NCBI GenBank assembly: GCA_013396635.1
Contig: WBMW01000170.1
Span: 472,896-536,895 of the forward strand
Direction of reading: 5' to 3'
Length of the DNA stretch: 64,000 nucleotides
Source of the DNA: Penelope pileata
Taxonomy: Eukaryota; Chordata; Aves; Galliformes; Cracidae
Part shown: positions 1 through 13,600 of the stretch, piece by piece
How the letters are laid out: each line of letters begins with the position of its first letter
Position numbering within the stretch: position 1 is the first letter of the stretch
Notes under the pieces: generated by a model
What the model saw: the letters and a program-made list of their open reading frames with translations, nothing else
Told to the model about the DNA's origin: nothing
Database searches by the model: none
Translations under genes and position numbers: made by a program

Positions 1-452
1 TTCATGTCTATCTGCAAAATACTTTCCTGCCCTTCTCCAAAACTTCGGTCAGATAGGCAGTAACAGCATGAGGGAGTATGCTGTAGTGACCATGAGATGA
101 TCATTTTGAAGCACTTTGTTACTAATAGTTAATTTTCTTAGAACTTTGCTGTGTTAAAGGATAGTTGGAGACTGAGGAGCATTTTGGGAAGAGATTTTCC
201 TAGGATCAGCATATATAATTTTCAGCATTTACAAATGGTTAAGAAGTAGTTCACCAAAGAAGTAGAACCCCAAAGACCAAAAAACAATGCTGACAAAATT
301 TAGAATTTTTTCTCTTTCTCTAGTGATTTAACAGTAATCAAACTTAAACAATATTAATATTCTTTACTGCCAAAAATATTTACTATACTTAAAAAGTCAA
401 AGAAATATGGCATATTATAATTAAAATCCTTCATCTTTTTATCCCCATTACT
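1..452. other. AT-rich non-coding DNA
   Basis: No open frame of interest, repeat family or RNA gene is visible in this stretch. It is AT-rich intergenic or intronic sequence upstream of the first CR1 copy. Confidence 0.6.
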
Positions 453-1112
453 TGGATGTGCTGGTGGATGAAACACTAGACACAAGCCAGCAGTGTGTGC
501 TTGCCACCTAGAAGGGCAACTGCATCCTGGGCTGCATCAGAAGAGGGGTGGCCGGCAGGGAGAGGTGATTGTCCCTCTCTGCTCTGCCCTCGTGAGGCCC
601 CATCTAGAGTACTGCGACCAGGTCTGGGGCTCCCAGCACAAGACATGGAGCTCTTGGAGCAGGTCCAGAGGAGAGCCACGAGCATGATCAAAGGGCTGAA
701 GCACCTCTCTTACGAAAAAAGGTTGAGGGAATTGGGCTTGTTTAGCTTGGAGAAGGCTCCAGGGAGGCCTCATTGCAGCCTACCAGTATGTGAAGGGAGC
801 TTATATACAGGAGGGAGATTGACTTTTTACACAGTCTAATAGTGATAGGACAAGGGGAAATGACTTTAAACTAAAAGAGGGGAGATTTAGGTTAGATATC
901 AAGAGGAAATTCTTTACTCAGAGGGCAGTGAGGCCCTGGCACAGCTGCCCAGAGAAGCTGTGGACGCCCCATCCCTGGAGGCGCTCAAGGCCAGGTTGGA
1001 TGGGCCCTGGGCAGCCTGACCAGTGGGTGGCAGCCCTGCCCACAGCAAGGGGTTGGAATTGGATGATTGTTAATGTCCCTTTCAATCCAAGCCATTTTAA
1101 GATTCTATGAAT
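453..1112 (+). repeat. CR1 LINE 3' end, truncated copy
   Basis: This is a 5'-truncated chicken-repeat-1 retroposon in + orientation. The segment starts inside the last part of the reverse-transcriptase ORF, at the stretch around 470-540 that resembles the 'SQQ.VLA..KA..ILGCI' region. It runs through the 3' UTR motifs: 'AGAGTACTG', the run of 'GGTCCAGAGGAGAGCCACGA', the 'GACAAGGGG' block and 'AAGCTGTGGA'. It finishes in the CR1-type end 'GATTCTATGA' near 1112. The frame is interrupted several times and the segment is incomplete, so it is a dead copy. The short open frames at 476-1110 on both strands are by-products of it. Subfamily cannot be assigned by eye. Confidence 0.93.
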
Positions 1113-3684
1113 ACCTGATTTTCAGTATGATTTCTAAACCCCCCTCCTAATTTTTGTCTGTTGTTTTTTAATCTTTATTCTCATCTGTCCTTCTATATTT
1201 TGCCTTCTTCTTTCCACTTAAAGTCTTACTTTTTTTTTTGCATACCTGAGTTCTCTGTTTTTCCCTTACAATTCTGTGTTGCATGTAGATATTCCTGTTT
1301 TCAGTGCTAGTAAGAAAAACTCTTTCAAAATATAAAATGCTACAAATGCATTACACTATATGATTGTTCCTATTCCAATGTATGGCAAACCAAAGTAGTT
1401 TGGTTATATGGCTGTAGACCACTGGTCACCATGTGAATGGTATTCTTCCACACTCAGTTCCCTCTCTGGCTTATGTTCTGCTTTTTATAGCAACCAGAAG
1501 GCATCAACTGGCTATCGCAGAGTATCACAGGGATTCACACTGTTGGAAACTAATATGATACACCTCATGGAAGTACTGGAAGTGACTCCAAGCCATTTGT
1601 TTTATCAGCCCTGAAAGCTGGTAGTTACAGAGGAGACAAGTGGAAACGGCTATTTTAAGAGAAATGTGACTTCAGTATTCTGTACTAGCCATGGTGATAG
1701 TTCGGCCTTCTTAACTAGCGCTGTCCAGCTTTAAGGTCTAGCACTACATTCTCTTTCATTCGCTCCTGACTGTTGAAAGTAAGCCTTGGTAGCCTTAATG
1801 GGGGCTGTGATAGAGCAGGTTTTCCGGTGGGGAGGGCACTGCATAGCTGCCAGAAATATGCGACTAGTTGCAAGAACAGTAGTGGGCAGGGCAGTTAACA
1901 AGGACTCTGCAGCCTACCCACAGGTTCCTCACTTCAGTAAGTCAAAAGTGTCATGCAAATGTGCCTTCATTGTATGTCCCTGATGTTTTTATTTAAATGA
2001 AAGTTTAACAGTATAGTGTGGAGATTTTTGGTTTCTTGAGTATCAGCAGGTGAAACTAAGTGTATTCGTTTCCCAGGAGCCCGTGCAAACTTCTTTTTCT
2101 CAATCTTTGTCTTACTGTGTTTAAGTTTGCAGCTGCTGGATTCTGCTTTGAGTCTCAAGTTCAAAGGAACCCAGACACTCTTTGTAAAATATCACAGAAA
2201 CCACTGAACTTCACCTGGCTTTGCAAGGAAATCTTGTGAAACCACGAGTTTCCCACACTTCCAGCATGAAACCCTGTGTTAACTCAGGTTTTTCTCCCGC
2301 CTTAGATCCTCTGAAGGATCATGACCCTTAGGGAACGTCTTCGTGAACTTTGGCCTGTTTTCAAGTTTGTAACAAAACTCAGAATTCCTTCCATGATTTG
2401 GGGGTTTTGTAACAAAAGCAAAGCATGACTGTAATCCGCGTAGCTTTTAAATCCGTGGTTTTAGAGATGGTTCATAACCTTTGAACGTAACATGTGTGTA
2501 CTAAGCTTGGCAGGCCTCATTATTTTGGCAGGTTTGTTCAAGTTTTGAAAGAGCTGTCCCACCTGTTGTCACAGCAGTGTGGCAGATTGCTGGCCCCACC
2601 ACAAAGATACGGAATGCTGCAAAATAGATGTCTCGAGGAAATAGCATCTCCCATAAAACACAGAGGGCTATATTGTGCTGTAAGACTTAGGAAGCTGCGA
2701 GCAGCTAGGCTCATCAGACGCATCTCTCTCAGGGCTGACTGCAGCACTGTTTGCAGTGGGACCTCCACCACGTGTTAACAGCGTTGTACGTATGCCTTGC
2801 TCGAATGGCTCTGGCTTGGCGAAGGTTGCAGGCTGCGGTAATAATTCTCTTTCTGTCCTCTTATATACACTGCAGGTCTGGCCGGCCTAAACAAATCTCT
2901 TTTCATTTGCTCTCTTTCTTACTTGGGTGGGAAGGTTTAGTGTGTAGGTTGAAAATTTCTCTGGTGTAGAGGCACAGAGAGATACAGTGTTACTAGTAGA
3001 TTTGTCATGGTCATATGTAAACTATAGGCTAAATTCTCCACTTTTCTGAGAACATTTTATCCTACTGTCTCTGGAGCTCAGAGTAGTTTTCTTCCTATGC
3101 AGCCAGGCACACCAACTTCCTCCCATTTACCACCAATAGACAAAGTATCAAAACAAGCCTCTGCAAGCTATTTAGCCAGGTAGCTGGTTCACTCTGCCAC
3201 CTGCATCCAAGCCTGGTGAACAAAGGTTCAGCTTCTGAGTGGCAGCCATTTCTTCCCTTTTAGTTGACCTCTCACCTTGCCAGTTTCAGGACTTGATTTG
3301 GTGAATATCAACTAACCAATATCAACTAACCAGTGCCATGTTGGATGAAGGGCGTTGGTAAGAAAAGTGGGAACAGAGATGTGTTGCTTTAGCCTAGCCT
3401 CTTCTGTTGTCAACATGCCTCTGTAGTGCCAGTGATGTTGGCAAACCCATGTAATTATGCCTTGCCTGTTTTTTTGTAGTCTGTTACAAATACATCAGGG
3501 TCAGAAATACGCTAAAAGTAATAACGATTATTTTTTCATTTGATAATTCCAGTGGTTTTTTTAGAACTGTATCCCCTTTTTCAAATATTATCTCAGCCAC
3601 TTCACTAGTTTCATACTGTAAGAAATGTAAGCAGAATTCCCTCAGCCATGTTTGATTTGTAGGATGACAAAACCATAGTTTTTA
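1113..3684. other. AT-rich non-coding DNA
   Basis: No gene is recognised. A short direct repeat of about 14 bases (ATATCAACTAACCA, twice) lies at roughly 3304-3331. There are exon-like signals (an AG before 1732 and GTAAGC after 1778) but the pyrimidine tract is poor and I do not call an exon. The frames at 2494-2969 show no protein-like features. Confidence 0.5.
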
Positions 3685-4247
3685 TGGGGACTGCTCCAAA
3701 AGTAATGCCTCCCATTTTAGTTTGTTGGCCCACGACCTCAGAGGTGGATGTTGGTGGGATGACAGCAGAGGTTGAACCTTCCCACCAATATTCTGTTCCA
3801 TTTTGTTGCTGTGTGACAGATGGCAGCAGAGGGGCACTCTGACACAAAGGCGTGTGACATGGGAGTGCGGATGGAGCAAAGGGGTGGAACTGAATTCCTC
3901 CATATAGAAAAAATGGCACCCACTGACATTCATTAATGCTTGCTGAATGTTTCTGGAGACCAAACAGTGGATGTTAGCACAGTGAGGCAGTGGGTGATGC
4001 GTTTCAGCAGTGGTGACAGCGATGTGGAAGACAAACCATGTTCTGAATGGCCATGCACAGCTGTCACACCATGAAATGAAGAGCATCTCGATCAGCTCAT
4101 CTGTGCAAATCAGCTGATGGTAGTGATTATGTTGAAAAATAGTGTTTTGTAGCTGAGAATTTGCTCTATCAAACAGTGTTATTGCGCTCTTTGGATCTGT
4201 TGTAGTTTCCATGGAAATCAATTGGAGGCATTACTTTTGGAGCAACC
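3685..4247 (+). mobile_element. Galluhop-like mariner, internally deleted copy
   Basis: This is a Tc1/mariner DNA transposon with both inverted ends present. The left end reads CTGCTCCAAAAGTAATGCC from 3691, and its reverse complement runs to about 4247. TA dinucleotides flank both ends (about 3683-3684 and 4248-4249), as expected for a mariner target-site duplication. Read on +, the N-terminal third of the transposase is visible around 3930-4070, with WVMRFSSGDSDVEDKP of the helix-turn-helix linker, followed by an in-frame stop. The rest, including the whole catalytic D,D34D domain, is missing. The copy is about 0.56 kb, against about 1.3 kb for the second copy at 41.0 kb, and lies in the opposite orientation to it. 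It cannot encode a working transposase and could only have moved in trans. Confidence 0.88.
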
Positions 4248-7200
4248 TATATATGTTAAAGTTTGTGGTAGGGTTTATTTTGTTTTGCTTCGTTCTTGCT
4301 TGTTTTGCCAAGGGAACAGTGTAAAAATGCCTGAATCTTTAAACCTTAGATTTGGCAGGTGCCTAAATCTTTAGTAAGAAGTATGTGCTTACCAGTTTTT
4401 TCCTAAAGATTTGCACATTTCCCTCTTTGGGTGCATCAATTGTTAATAATTATAGTAACAGTCTGATAGACACACAATTTGAAAAAAAGATTGAAGTGCC
4501 TATTAAAATTTGGATTTTTTTGCTTTCATTAGCCATAGTATTACTTTGTTCTGCTTTTGCTGCTCCTAGCTTATTACACGTTAAAATGAAAAGTTATCTG
4601 CAGAGGTGGAGGAAGATTCCCGTTTTTGAATGCCCATTTGCTGTTTTTGTGAAAGTGCTTTAAATGCTGTGCTGAACATTGGAGCTGTAATAGAAAACAC
4701 TGGTGTCTGGACTTTCAAGGGAAGAATGTGGTTAAGATTATAGTGACTGAGTCACTGTCAATGGGTGGTCTTGACACCATATGGTGCACAGTAGGTAGGG
4801 GCACAGAAGAGCCTTTGCTCTGGTAGGTGAAGAGTTCTACTTAAAATAAGAGCCGTGCTGGGCTCCATTTTACTTGCATGGGGGTTAAATATGGTCAGGT
4901 TGCGTCTGAGTGTGGCATTGTTTCAACTTTGCTGCGAAGTTAGATAAAGGATTTGCTTAAAAGCTCAGGAGCCGTAATGTTACGTGCTCCTTTTGGCTCC
5001 TCAAATTGCTTCTTTTCATTCAGTGCATTTCCATTGTTCCGTTAGCTTTTAATGAGACAGTTACAAAATGTCTGCCTTACTCTGACCGCCATTTTGTAGC
5101 CTGATTATTGGATAATGGAGACTGTGAGAAATAGAAAATAAACAGCATGGCACGGAGGAGATTTCAAAAGGAGTACAAAATCTGCATGTTTTATTTAGAC
5201 GCTTAATTGTTGCCGACTGGCTGCATTTAAACAAGTGACTTTACAGTGTCTGGAAGAAGACCAGCTCCCGAATTTGAGGAGCTGACCTTGGGTAGATGCC
5301 ATCAACTGTTCTTTTCTATTGGCACGAACGTGCTGCTGGCAGGATCTCCCTGTAGCTGCAGTCGCTAACCCTGCTCTGAATCAGAACCTGCTCACGTTGC
5401 ACTAGGCCACCAAATTATGCCATTTATTCTGAGTATTATTCACAGCCCCTTCAGTAACAGAGATTTGATCTAGAGTATATAGGATGTTTAAAAATAAGAA
5501 CCTTTGAAATCACTGTAATTAAGCTTCTCCCATAGAGCAACCCAGAATGTTGTTCAGAAAAAAAGGAGGAAGGGAGGCTCCAAGTTTGCTGAAAGCAAAC
5601 TGAAAATGTACTACAGGAATTGAAAGGATACCATAGAATTGTTACCATGGTCCTGTGGGCAGGGTGATAACTCTGCAAGGAGTGCAGTTAGTGGTATTTA
5701 TTTGCTTTCCTTTATGAAAAACTCTTTTTTTGTGTGTGTAGAATGTGGGCAAGGGGGGATGGGAAAGGACGCTTTACATTCACAGTAGGGTGCAGATTCA
5801 AAGCTGATTAAAATTCTGCCGTATCTTAATGATAATAGTTAATCCCAGTATCAGAACAGTACTTCTATTTTTAAAATGCAATCAATCAATCATTTTAATA
5901 CGTTGTACCCTTAGTGCCAAACACCTCAGAAAATGGTGTATACAGTAGTGAAAAAGCATATGAAACTACTTCCATAGAATCATTCTTCCTTTCTTTCTCT
6001 CCCATATTTACACAGTAAAATCTCAAACCTGCAGGAAAAATCTGGAATTTTGTAACGGAGTAAGTGCTCTGAACAAGACCATTTGCCATGTAAGGAACAC
6101 TGTCATAGACTGAGTGAAGAGGGACAAAGAAATTGCCACACCTGACTTGAAGATCTCTAAAAATACAGGATGTGCTGAGTTTTCTTGGGTATTGTGGGCT
6201 CGTGAGGTGGAGATGCATACAGATGCCTGACTTTCTTTTAGCAGGATTACACTGAAAATTGCTTCTTTCCATTTTCTTCTCAAGACAGCTTCCTATGTCT
6301 ATCGTACTCTTTCAGAAAGCTGTTCATATGGATGTCATGCAGATTGTAGGTAATTGTAGGTAAAAGTTCAGTTTCTGCTGCCGCCACAGCCCAACTCACA
6401 AAAGCACAGTAGTTCTTGCGCTGTGTTCTTCACCTGCAAAATAAGGATTAACACTTCTTTATTGTTAGTGCATGTAAGTTACTTGAAGCTCCTCCAGTGC
6501 ACTACAAATGCACTTTTCACTGTCATTAGTGATAAAAATGTGAACTACATAACTCAGTCATCTTAATGCTTTAGTAACTCAGATGATTTTTAATTTTACT
6601 TGAGTGTAAAAGTATCAGCTTCAGATTCCAGAGAATATACTTCTATAACCACATTACCTACAGTTTTACTTACATATAATCTCAACACTTGACTTTTTCT
6701 TCAGTCGCTTGCTTTCTGAGACTGGCTATCACCCATTGTATTGATCAAAGGCTTTCTTTTTTAAAGATCAGCGAGAGGCAGTGATGTTTTCAGCCACAAA
6801 AATGATAGAACCCTCACGTTGCACTGTCCTTCATTTTTTCATGTTCTGAAGTTCTGGAAGGGATTATAGGTTTCGGTTGAACAATATCTTCTAAAAATAG
6901 ATACTTATGTAGCTAAAAATAAATGAATGGAAAGCAAGTTCATTTAAGGTGAAATTAGCAACAAAAGAGCAGATGAACTGGAATTAGAGCATAGGTTACA
7001 GAGATAAGACGTCTGGATTTCTAGTCAATTCTCTGATAGTAAAACTAGGAGTTAATAAGGTTTGCTTTCCTCTTACAGAAGGCCATTTTTTTGTGCAGTG
7101 TCTCAAATTAGCTTCCCTAGGGGATTAGTAAGTGTTTTACCACTAATTCAAAATAACCACCTTGGAACTGCAAGGCAGCTTATGACAGTACTTCTTAGCC

Positions 7201-10200
7201 GTATGCATCCATAACTGTAATAGCATATTTTTGTGATTTTTACATATAAAGACATCCTTCCTAGGAACAGTTCCCTCAGCAAGCAGAATATGAGCATTGA
7301 TGCTAAGACTTTTTTAAAAATATTTGCCAATTTGATAATCTGTATCTTAGGCAATATCTCAAAGGATTTTTTAAAGTAGCAGTAATGAGGGCTTACATTT
7401 CATGCTTGTCTGTGGCAGCAAGAAACTGGACTGTCCCCTAGATCCCTTCCTGTTACATGTTTAATTTCAATAGACATCAAGCATATTCTGCTTCCTTGAG
7501 ACGTGTCTGCTATATTGACACCTGGAAAGCAGCCATGTGGGGTTCCATACATAGTTTTTGCAAACACCATTTGCTGGTGGAATGAGCCAGAGCAGACACC
7601 TCTTTTGGCAGAACTTCTCTGCCATCTATTTTTAGTTGAACCCTAGTACATCAAATTGCTGTGCGTAAGCCACCAGGAGTATGGCTTGAAGACAGACACT
7701 CAAAGAAGAAAAGCAGACTTTTTGTCTGCACAGTACCTAAAGTGCTTGGGCGTGAGTTATCCACATGTAAGTTCCGTGGACTGCCTCCTTCTCATTAATA
7801 TAATGTCATAAACTGGATTCTGTGATGACAGAGAAACTGAGAGGTTAATGGGTCTTGCAGTGTCCTTTCTGGTATGGGAGCACATACAGACTTCAGAGGA
7901 CAAATGTTGGCCAGAATTTGCCCGTTCTGAAATAACAGAAGTTCTGTAATCTATCAGAGCACTCATAAGTGCATCCAGTAACTGAATAGGTAAATAACTC
8001 TGGTTTTTGGTCTCTCAGCTGACATCTGTTAGCTTTCCAATAGTCTGGGAAGGACTATTGACTATTTTTCTGCCCAGAGCATGAGAATGGCCTAGAGGTT
8101 TTCACCCTAAATGATAAAGTAGAAGAAAGGATGAAGAACTGTACAGATTCCCTGCAAAATGCTGCGCTCTATATGAAAATGCCTTTCTTAGAGTTTTGTA
8201 AAAATAACTTATTTTTACTGCTGCTCATTATGCTTTGTAAGTTACTGCACATTTGTATGTCAGATAAATTTTGTTTCATCATACCTAAATACCTATGGCA
8301 TAAATGAAAGACCTGATAAGCCTCTTAGTAGGGTGTGTTGTTAATAAATGTTTTTATTTATTGTACAGTTCTATGTTTTGCTTGCCTGAGTGGTAGAGGA
8401 CAGACTGTCACAGTGGAGTGTCAATCAAGTGTCTGATTTTTTTTTTTCTGAGCTTTTTATGAGAAGATGTTGTATATGGGAAGGTGATGGCGCTCAGAAG
8501 CTTGAGTTGTATGTGATTATCCAAAGTTCTGTTTGTGCAAAATATATTTGCTGCGCAATTGATCGAAGCTCTGAACACATATAGGACCTCAATGAAGAAG
8601 TCTTATTTTCTGTCTTAAACATGCTTGGATTTTTTTTGTAATTGATTTATTTTTTTCTTTTTTTTACATTATATAAGAACTTTCTCCTCTTGAATGTAAG
8701 TTGCAAGTTTTTGCGGGGGTTTTGCAAGCAATTAGCTTGCATGGTGCTTGGGCACACAGCAGGTCTCTACAGATCAACAGTGGCTAGGAATGTAAGCTAG
8801 TGCCAGGTGAATGGTCAGGTTTCATTCCTTTTCCATAGTTAATGTCAGAGGGTCAGAGATGATCAGATCAATTTTTTAAACAAAATTGTAAAAATTGCAC
8901 TGCTTACATTTCCAGAAGTAAGAAGACCTGCTAACCGTTCAGCGTCAGCTGTGTTAGGCTTCCTGTGGTGATGACTTTTTAATTGGGTATTTTTTTGTCT
9001 GATTATTTGCTTCTTGGCATTACTGTACCGAAGTCATTAATTTAAAAAATCTCAAGGAGAAAACCCCGAACAAATGCCAATATTTGAAGGTCATTAGCGT
9101 TGCTTCTCCTTGATATCAGACACCTGTTTTCATGTAGCAAGAAGTGGTTTTTTGCTTCTACCCATCAGGTCCCGGTTATGGTAACGTCTGTAGCTTCAGT
9201 AGATAGAGTAGATAGTAGATATAGTCTGGTATCCAGGTGCGGCTATAAAACTTCAAAAATTATGATATGTACTATCCCAGTCTTCCTATCTATGTGGATC
9301 ATTTTTGGATCATTCTGAGAGCAGTTTTGTTATTAGATGAGATATAAATGAATTATTTGTGTATTCTGTTATTTCTTATTGAAGCAATCCCATGTATTAT
9401 GTTCCTATCTTACTCTAGATATTATAAAATACCTCATTTTCTCGCTTTTCATTCACCATGCATTGCAGATAGTTGAAGTCATGACAGTCCTATTCATCCT
9501 GCCTACTTTAATACTTTGGAGTAGGTTATGTTTACATTAGAAAGATCATAGTTTTTCTTCCATGAATTACCAAGTAGGTGAGTACCGTAATTGTTATTCA
9601 CAGCTTAGATGATTCATTAGTGATAGAATGTGGTGTTCCCTTCTGAAATGAATGGGCTGCTTATTTACAGTGCTGAGCATTACAATCGTCTTTCCGAAGA
9701 TGAAGATCTGGGGTTTGGTTTCTTTTTTAGCAACTAAGGATCATTCTAGCAAAAATTATTGATAAGCCACAAACAAAACTTGCAGATTCCAGGTTTTCTA
9801 CCAGCGTAAGCTTTTGTATAGACAGTATCAGCTATCTCAGGAGTCAAACTGGCATGCTGCAAAAAGCAAAAGACTAAAATGATATTAAAAAATCCAGCAA
9901 GTCTAAGAGACTTTTGTGCCGAATCTTTGCATTCACAAATTCTCATTCACTTGAGAAATTTCTGTGAAAGTCTGTTTACAGTGGTAATTAAAGTATTGTG
10001 CATTCAAAATGTCTCCCACTGGACAGACTCAGTCAGGTTTCACTGAAGTAAGTCAGCACAGACAACTGTGCACTTCTCCCATCCAGCAACTCGATTAGAG
10101 TGTGTTCTGGATGGCAGGAATTATCGTACTCTAGTATATATACATACCAATATTATTAGAAGAAAAGTAACTCCACTGCAGACTCGCTGTGTCCGTTTAT

Positions 10201-10542
10201 CATTCACGTTTTATTTCATTGTGTGGCTTTTTTTTTTTTTTTTGGATGAAGGTGCTTTCTCTGTGCACTGCTGATGGAAATTAGAAAATTTTTATATTAA
10301 CATTTCCACGGCAACATAAAAGTCTGTAGAAAATGTGCCTTTGCCAACATAACTGGTATACAAAAAATGATGCATGTACAATACATGGACAAGGAAACGT
10401 TTAAATGTTAGTAAGGGAAGTTAAACTTTTAGATTTCTTAGATTTTATGTATTTAAATATTTGACTTCAACATTGCATGAATTCTGGATTTATTCAGTTT
10501 GTTTTTCTTTCTTCCTCCCTTGCTTGCTTTTTTATTTTACAG
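4248..10542. other. AT-rich non-coding DNA, probably intronic
   Basis: Over six kilobases without a recognisable gene. The open frames here (for example 5451-5678 minus, 5895-6283 minus, 9100-9318 plus) lack conserved motifs and flanking splice sites. A poly-T tract lies at about 10220-10240. If the exon-like segments downstream belong to one + strand transcript, this region is either its first intron or upstream intergenic DNA. Confidence 0.5.
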
Positions 10543-10676
10543 ACTCTGATTTTCTGACCACAATAAAGCAGACAGAATTACTTGATGTTGAGAACCTTGT
10601 TAATTTTATGGCCCATTTTCACATGGAGATCAGCTTTTATTTCCCCCCTCACTCTTTATTCTTGATTCAATTGTCA
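10543..10676 (+). ncRNA. candidate exon, possibly of the let-7 host transcript
   Basis: A 134-base segment is bounded by a strong acceptor, with about 40 bases of almost pure pyrimidine ending in TTTTATTTTACAG at 10542, and by a donor reading GTAAGG at 10677. It is open in one + frame (within 10461-10787), but the translation shows no known motif and runs through both splice sites, so I do not call it coding. The orientation agrees with the let-7 hairpins 25 kb downstream, which makes an exon of the non-coding host RNA possible. It could equally be a chance combination, since good acceptors are frequent in pyrimidine-rich introns. Confidence 0.35.
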
Positions 10677-13600
10677 GTAAGGTTTGCTGAGCAAAAACAC
10701 TGGATGTATTATGGGAAGAAATCTAATCAATGCAGCACCGAGGGACAGTCCTTCAGAAGCCTCCCTAGTGGCTGTGAGCCAGACTAGAGGTTACTACGAG
10801 GTTACTCTGTCTGACTTTAACCAAAATACCCAGCTACTTCTAAAAAGGCTGCCGGCAGCCTTGTGCATGTGTAACAGAAGCCTCATTAATACAAGCTCTC
10901 GATATATATACACCTGTTATGCTAGCCCCCAGCACAGAGCCTGTGTTTCCTATTTTAAACACTTTGCATGTCTGTCTACATTCCCTTCTGTCTGCAGTTG
11001 CTCTGGTGTGGTACTGCAGAGCAGCTCATATGCAGTACCTCCAGGGAATGCAGGAGGCTAAATAAAGTTGTGGCAGATGTCAGGAGACTTTGCCAAACGC
11101 TATTTTTCAAGTTAGATAGTTTGAAAAATTAACTGGCTAATCCTGACTCTGTAATACAGAAGTAAACTCATTAGTATGTAGTCTCATTAAGTATGCATTT
11201 CTTTAACTGCTCCTTTATCAGGTACTGATGAAGGAAATTGCATTGACAAACATGTGGGAAATCTTTTATTTGACTGGCAAAACTCTGCCCTCCATCTTTG
11301 TCCCCAAAACCCAACACTGCTTATGTGTGAAGTTTAACTCTTAGAGTTACATTCTTTTAAGCAATCCAGCACTTTCTTATGGCTGTTACCTGTTTTGGCT
11401 CTGAGTTCTGAAAAATCACTTGACAGCAAAATTACTCTGAGCTGAACTTTTCCTCTTTTATGAAGTATTTGTTCAGCACATTCCAGAATAGGGGTTTCAC
11501 TCAAGAAGTTATATTTATTCTTTGTTAAAGACAAAAAATGGATCAAAAGCTGTATCAGATACAGCTGCTGATTCAGCACAGGAGCAAAACCTTAGCAAAC
11601 CCACTGAGCCATGTTTTTTATGTCTACCCAGCTTGGTTTTCTCAATCAGTGTGTTCATGTCAGTACCTCTGCCGGGCCCTTGCATAGTTTGTCATAAAGG
11701 AGCAGTAAGGTTGCTTTCCACAGCTCTCAAGGAAAGCCTGGTGGTCCCCCAGGCAGGACCAAAGATGCCACAAAGGGTTGATGCTCTGGTGCCATCACCC
11801 CAACGCTGCAAGGCACTGCTGGCCTCACACAGGTTGGTCACAGGGACACCCTCCTACTGGTGGTGTGGCTTCTCTTACACCATGTGTGAGGCCTCATTTC
11901 TGTAAGCAGGCACATCTGCTATTACAGGCACAAGTTTCATAATTGTTTTCACAAGGCGTGCTTGATGATGTCTACTTTTTTTTTTTTTCAAAAGCCTTTT
12001 CTGTGGAAAATTTTAGTAAGGTGTGAATCCTAGCACTAGATATTGATGGCTAACAATTTGTGCTGTGAAATGTGTTCTGCAGTGAATCAGAGAGGCACCA
12101 CAGGATCTGAATTAACTGTACTGCAGTTCTAGCACTTCTCCATCTGCAGTGATGGTCTTCTGGCTTCTATTCTGTTGCAGCATTTAACTGTGCTTTTTAC
12201 AGTCTGGGAATTATCTGGTAATTTTGATAGGCATTTTTATTAAGCACAACTTAAAGCACAGTCTCCTCAGTTAAAAATCCTGAGAACTTAAGAATTACCA
12301 GCATGGACTAGACCAGAGGTCGATCTGGCTTACTGTCACGTTTCCAGCAGTGGTTAGTTGATCACAGTTATGGAAAAAATAAAAGTTGTGTTGATATGGA
12401 AAACATGCAGAAGTACTGTGATTGCTCAGATTAGGCACACTGCAGATAGAAAGTCATCCTGGTCTGTAGTTGCCTTTGGCCAGTGGATTCTTATGCTAAA
12501 ATCTCCAGTTTGTATGATTGGATTCACATTAATGTATTTTAGCCTCCAGGCCTGCACAGTGCTGCTCATCAAACACCAGATACATCTAAGGTTAAGCCCG
12601 TGTATCCCAGCCATTTGCAAATGATCTAATGGCATGAGTATCCATCTTCAGTTACTGTAAATACAGGATTGCTCAAATATCATCAATAGCAAACTTACTC
12701 TTAATTATTCTTAGTAACCAACTTCTTTATGTAATGGCTTTGATTTGCCTTGATTGTTTCAATGCTGCAGCAAAATAAGATTCATTCTTTTAGTATTTTC
12801 AGGTGTTTTGAGGGCTTTGACTGTAGAAACAATTTTTTGATGTGTTGATAAAAGTGATGGCATGTCACAGACATTTGCATTTTGCATAGAAGTGCTTTAG
12901 TAAGGTTGCACACTTCTGGTCAGGCCATGGAGTTTGTGGCCATTGGAAATAACTGTAGTGAGCACACCTGCTATGTCTTTGGGCAAATATGAGAACCACT
13001 CAGAGAAGTACTTTAAATTCTTTGTACACTTTTATCAGATCTCAGCATTTTCCAATAAGAAAAGCAAGTATTTTCAGTCCATGAGTTAGGTAGCATGCAC
13101 AGAGAACTTTGAATATGGGAGATGGAAAATTCTAGAAATCCTGAAAAATGGTAAGACAGGAGTCTGACCAGTACAAGTAGAAGAACCTCTGAAAGTTGTG
13201 AAAATGGATGCAGTAGCCTAATTAGGGCTCACTTAAATTACTGCTTACTAATGTTCTGCTACGTGGAGGGAATAATTCAAGTAAAAGTGGGGCAGTGATG
13301 TTTTGATTTCTGAAAGTCAGCTGAGAGGTAATGTAAGTTGAAACCTACTGCTCTTGTTGGCAAATCCTTAAAAAAATATTTACAAGCTACACTTCAAGGG
13401 GTCAAAAACAAATAGCAATGAGGCTTTTGTCTGTCTGGTGGTGTGTGTTTGTTTGTTTAATCAATTACAAGGATAGTTTATCCTTTCTCTCCATACAGTG
13501 AATATCTTGAATTGGTGCACAGTGAACAGTGTCTTTTCCGTTTTAGTGGACAGAATCTGTTAGTTATACAACATATTTGGCATTTGCATTGCACTGCTAT

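Noticed and set aside
6421..6530. Possible second MIR-like fragment ('CACCTGCAAAATAAGGATTAAC')
   Set aside because: Only one short block resembles MIR and the rest does not follow the expected order, so a chance match is as likely.
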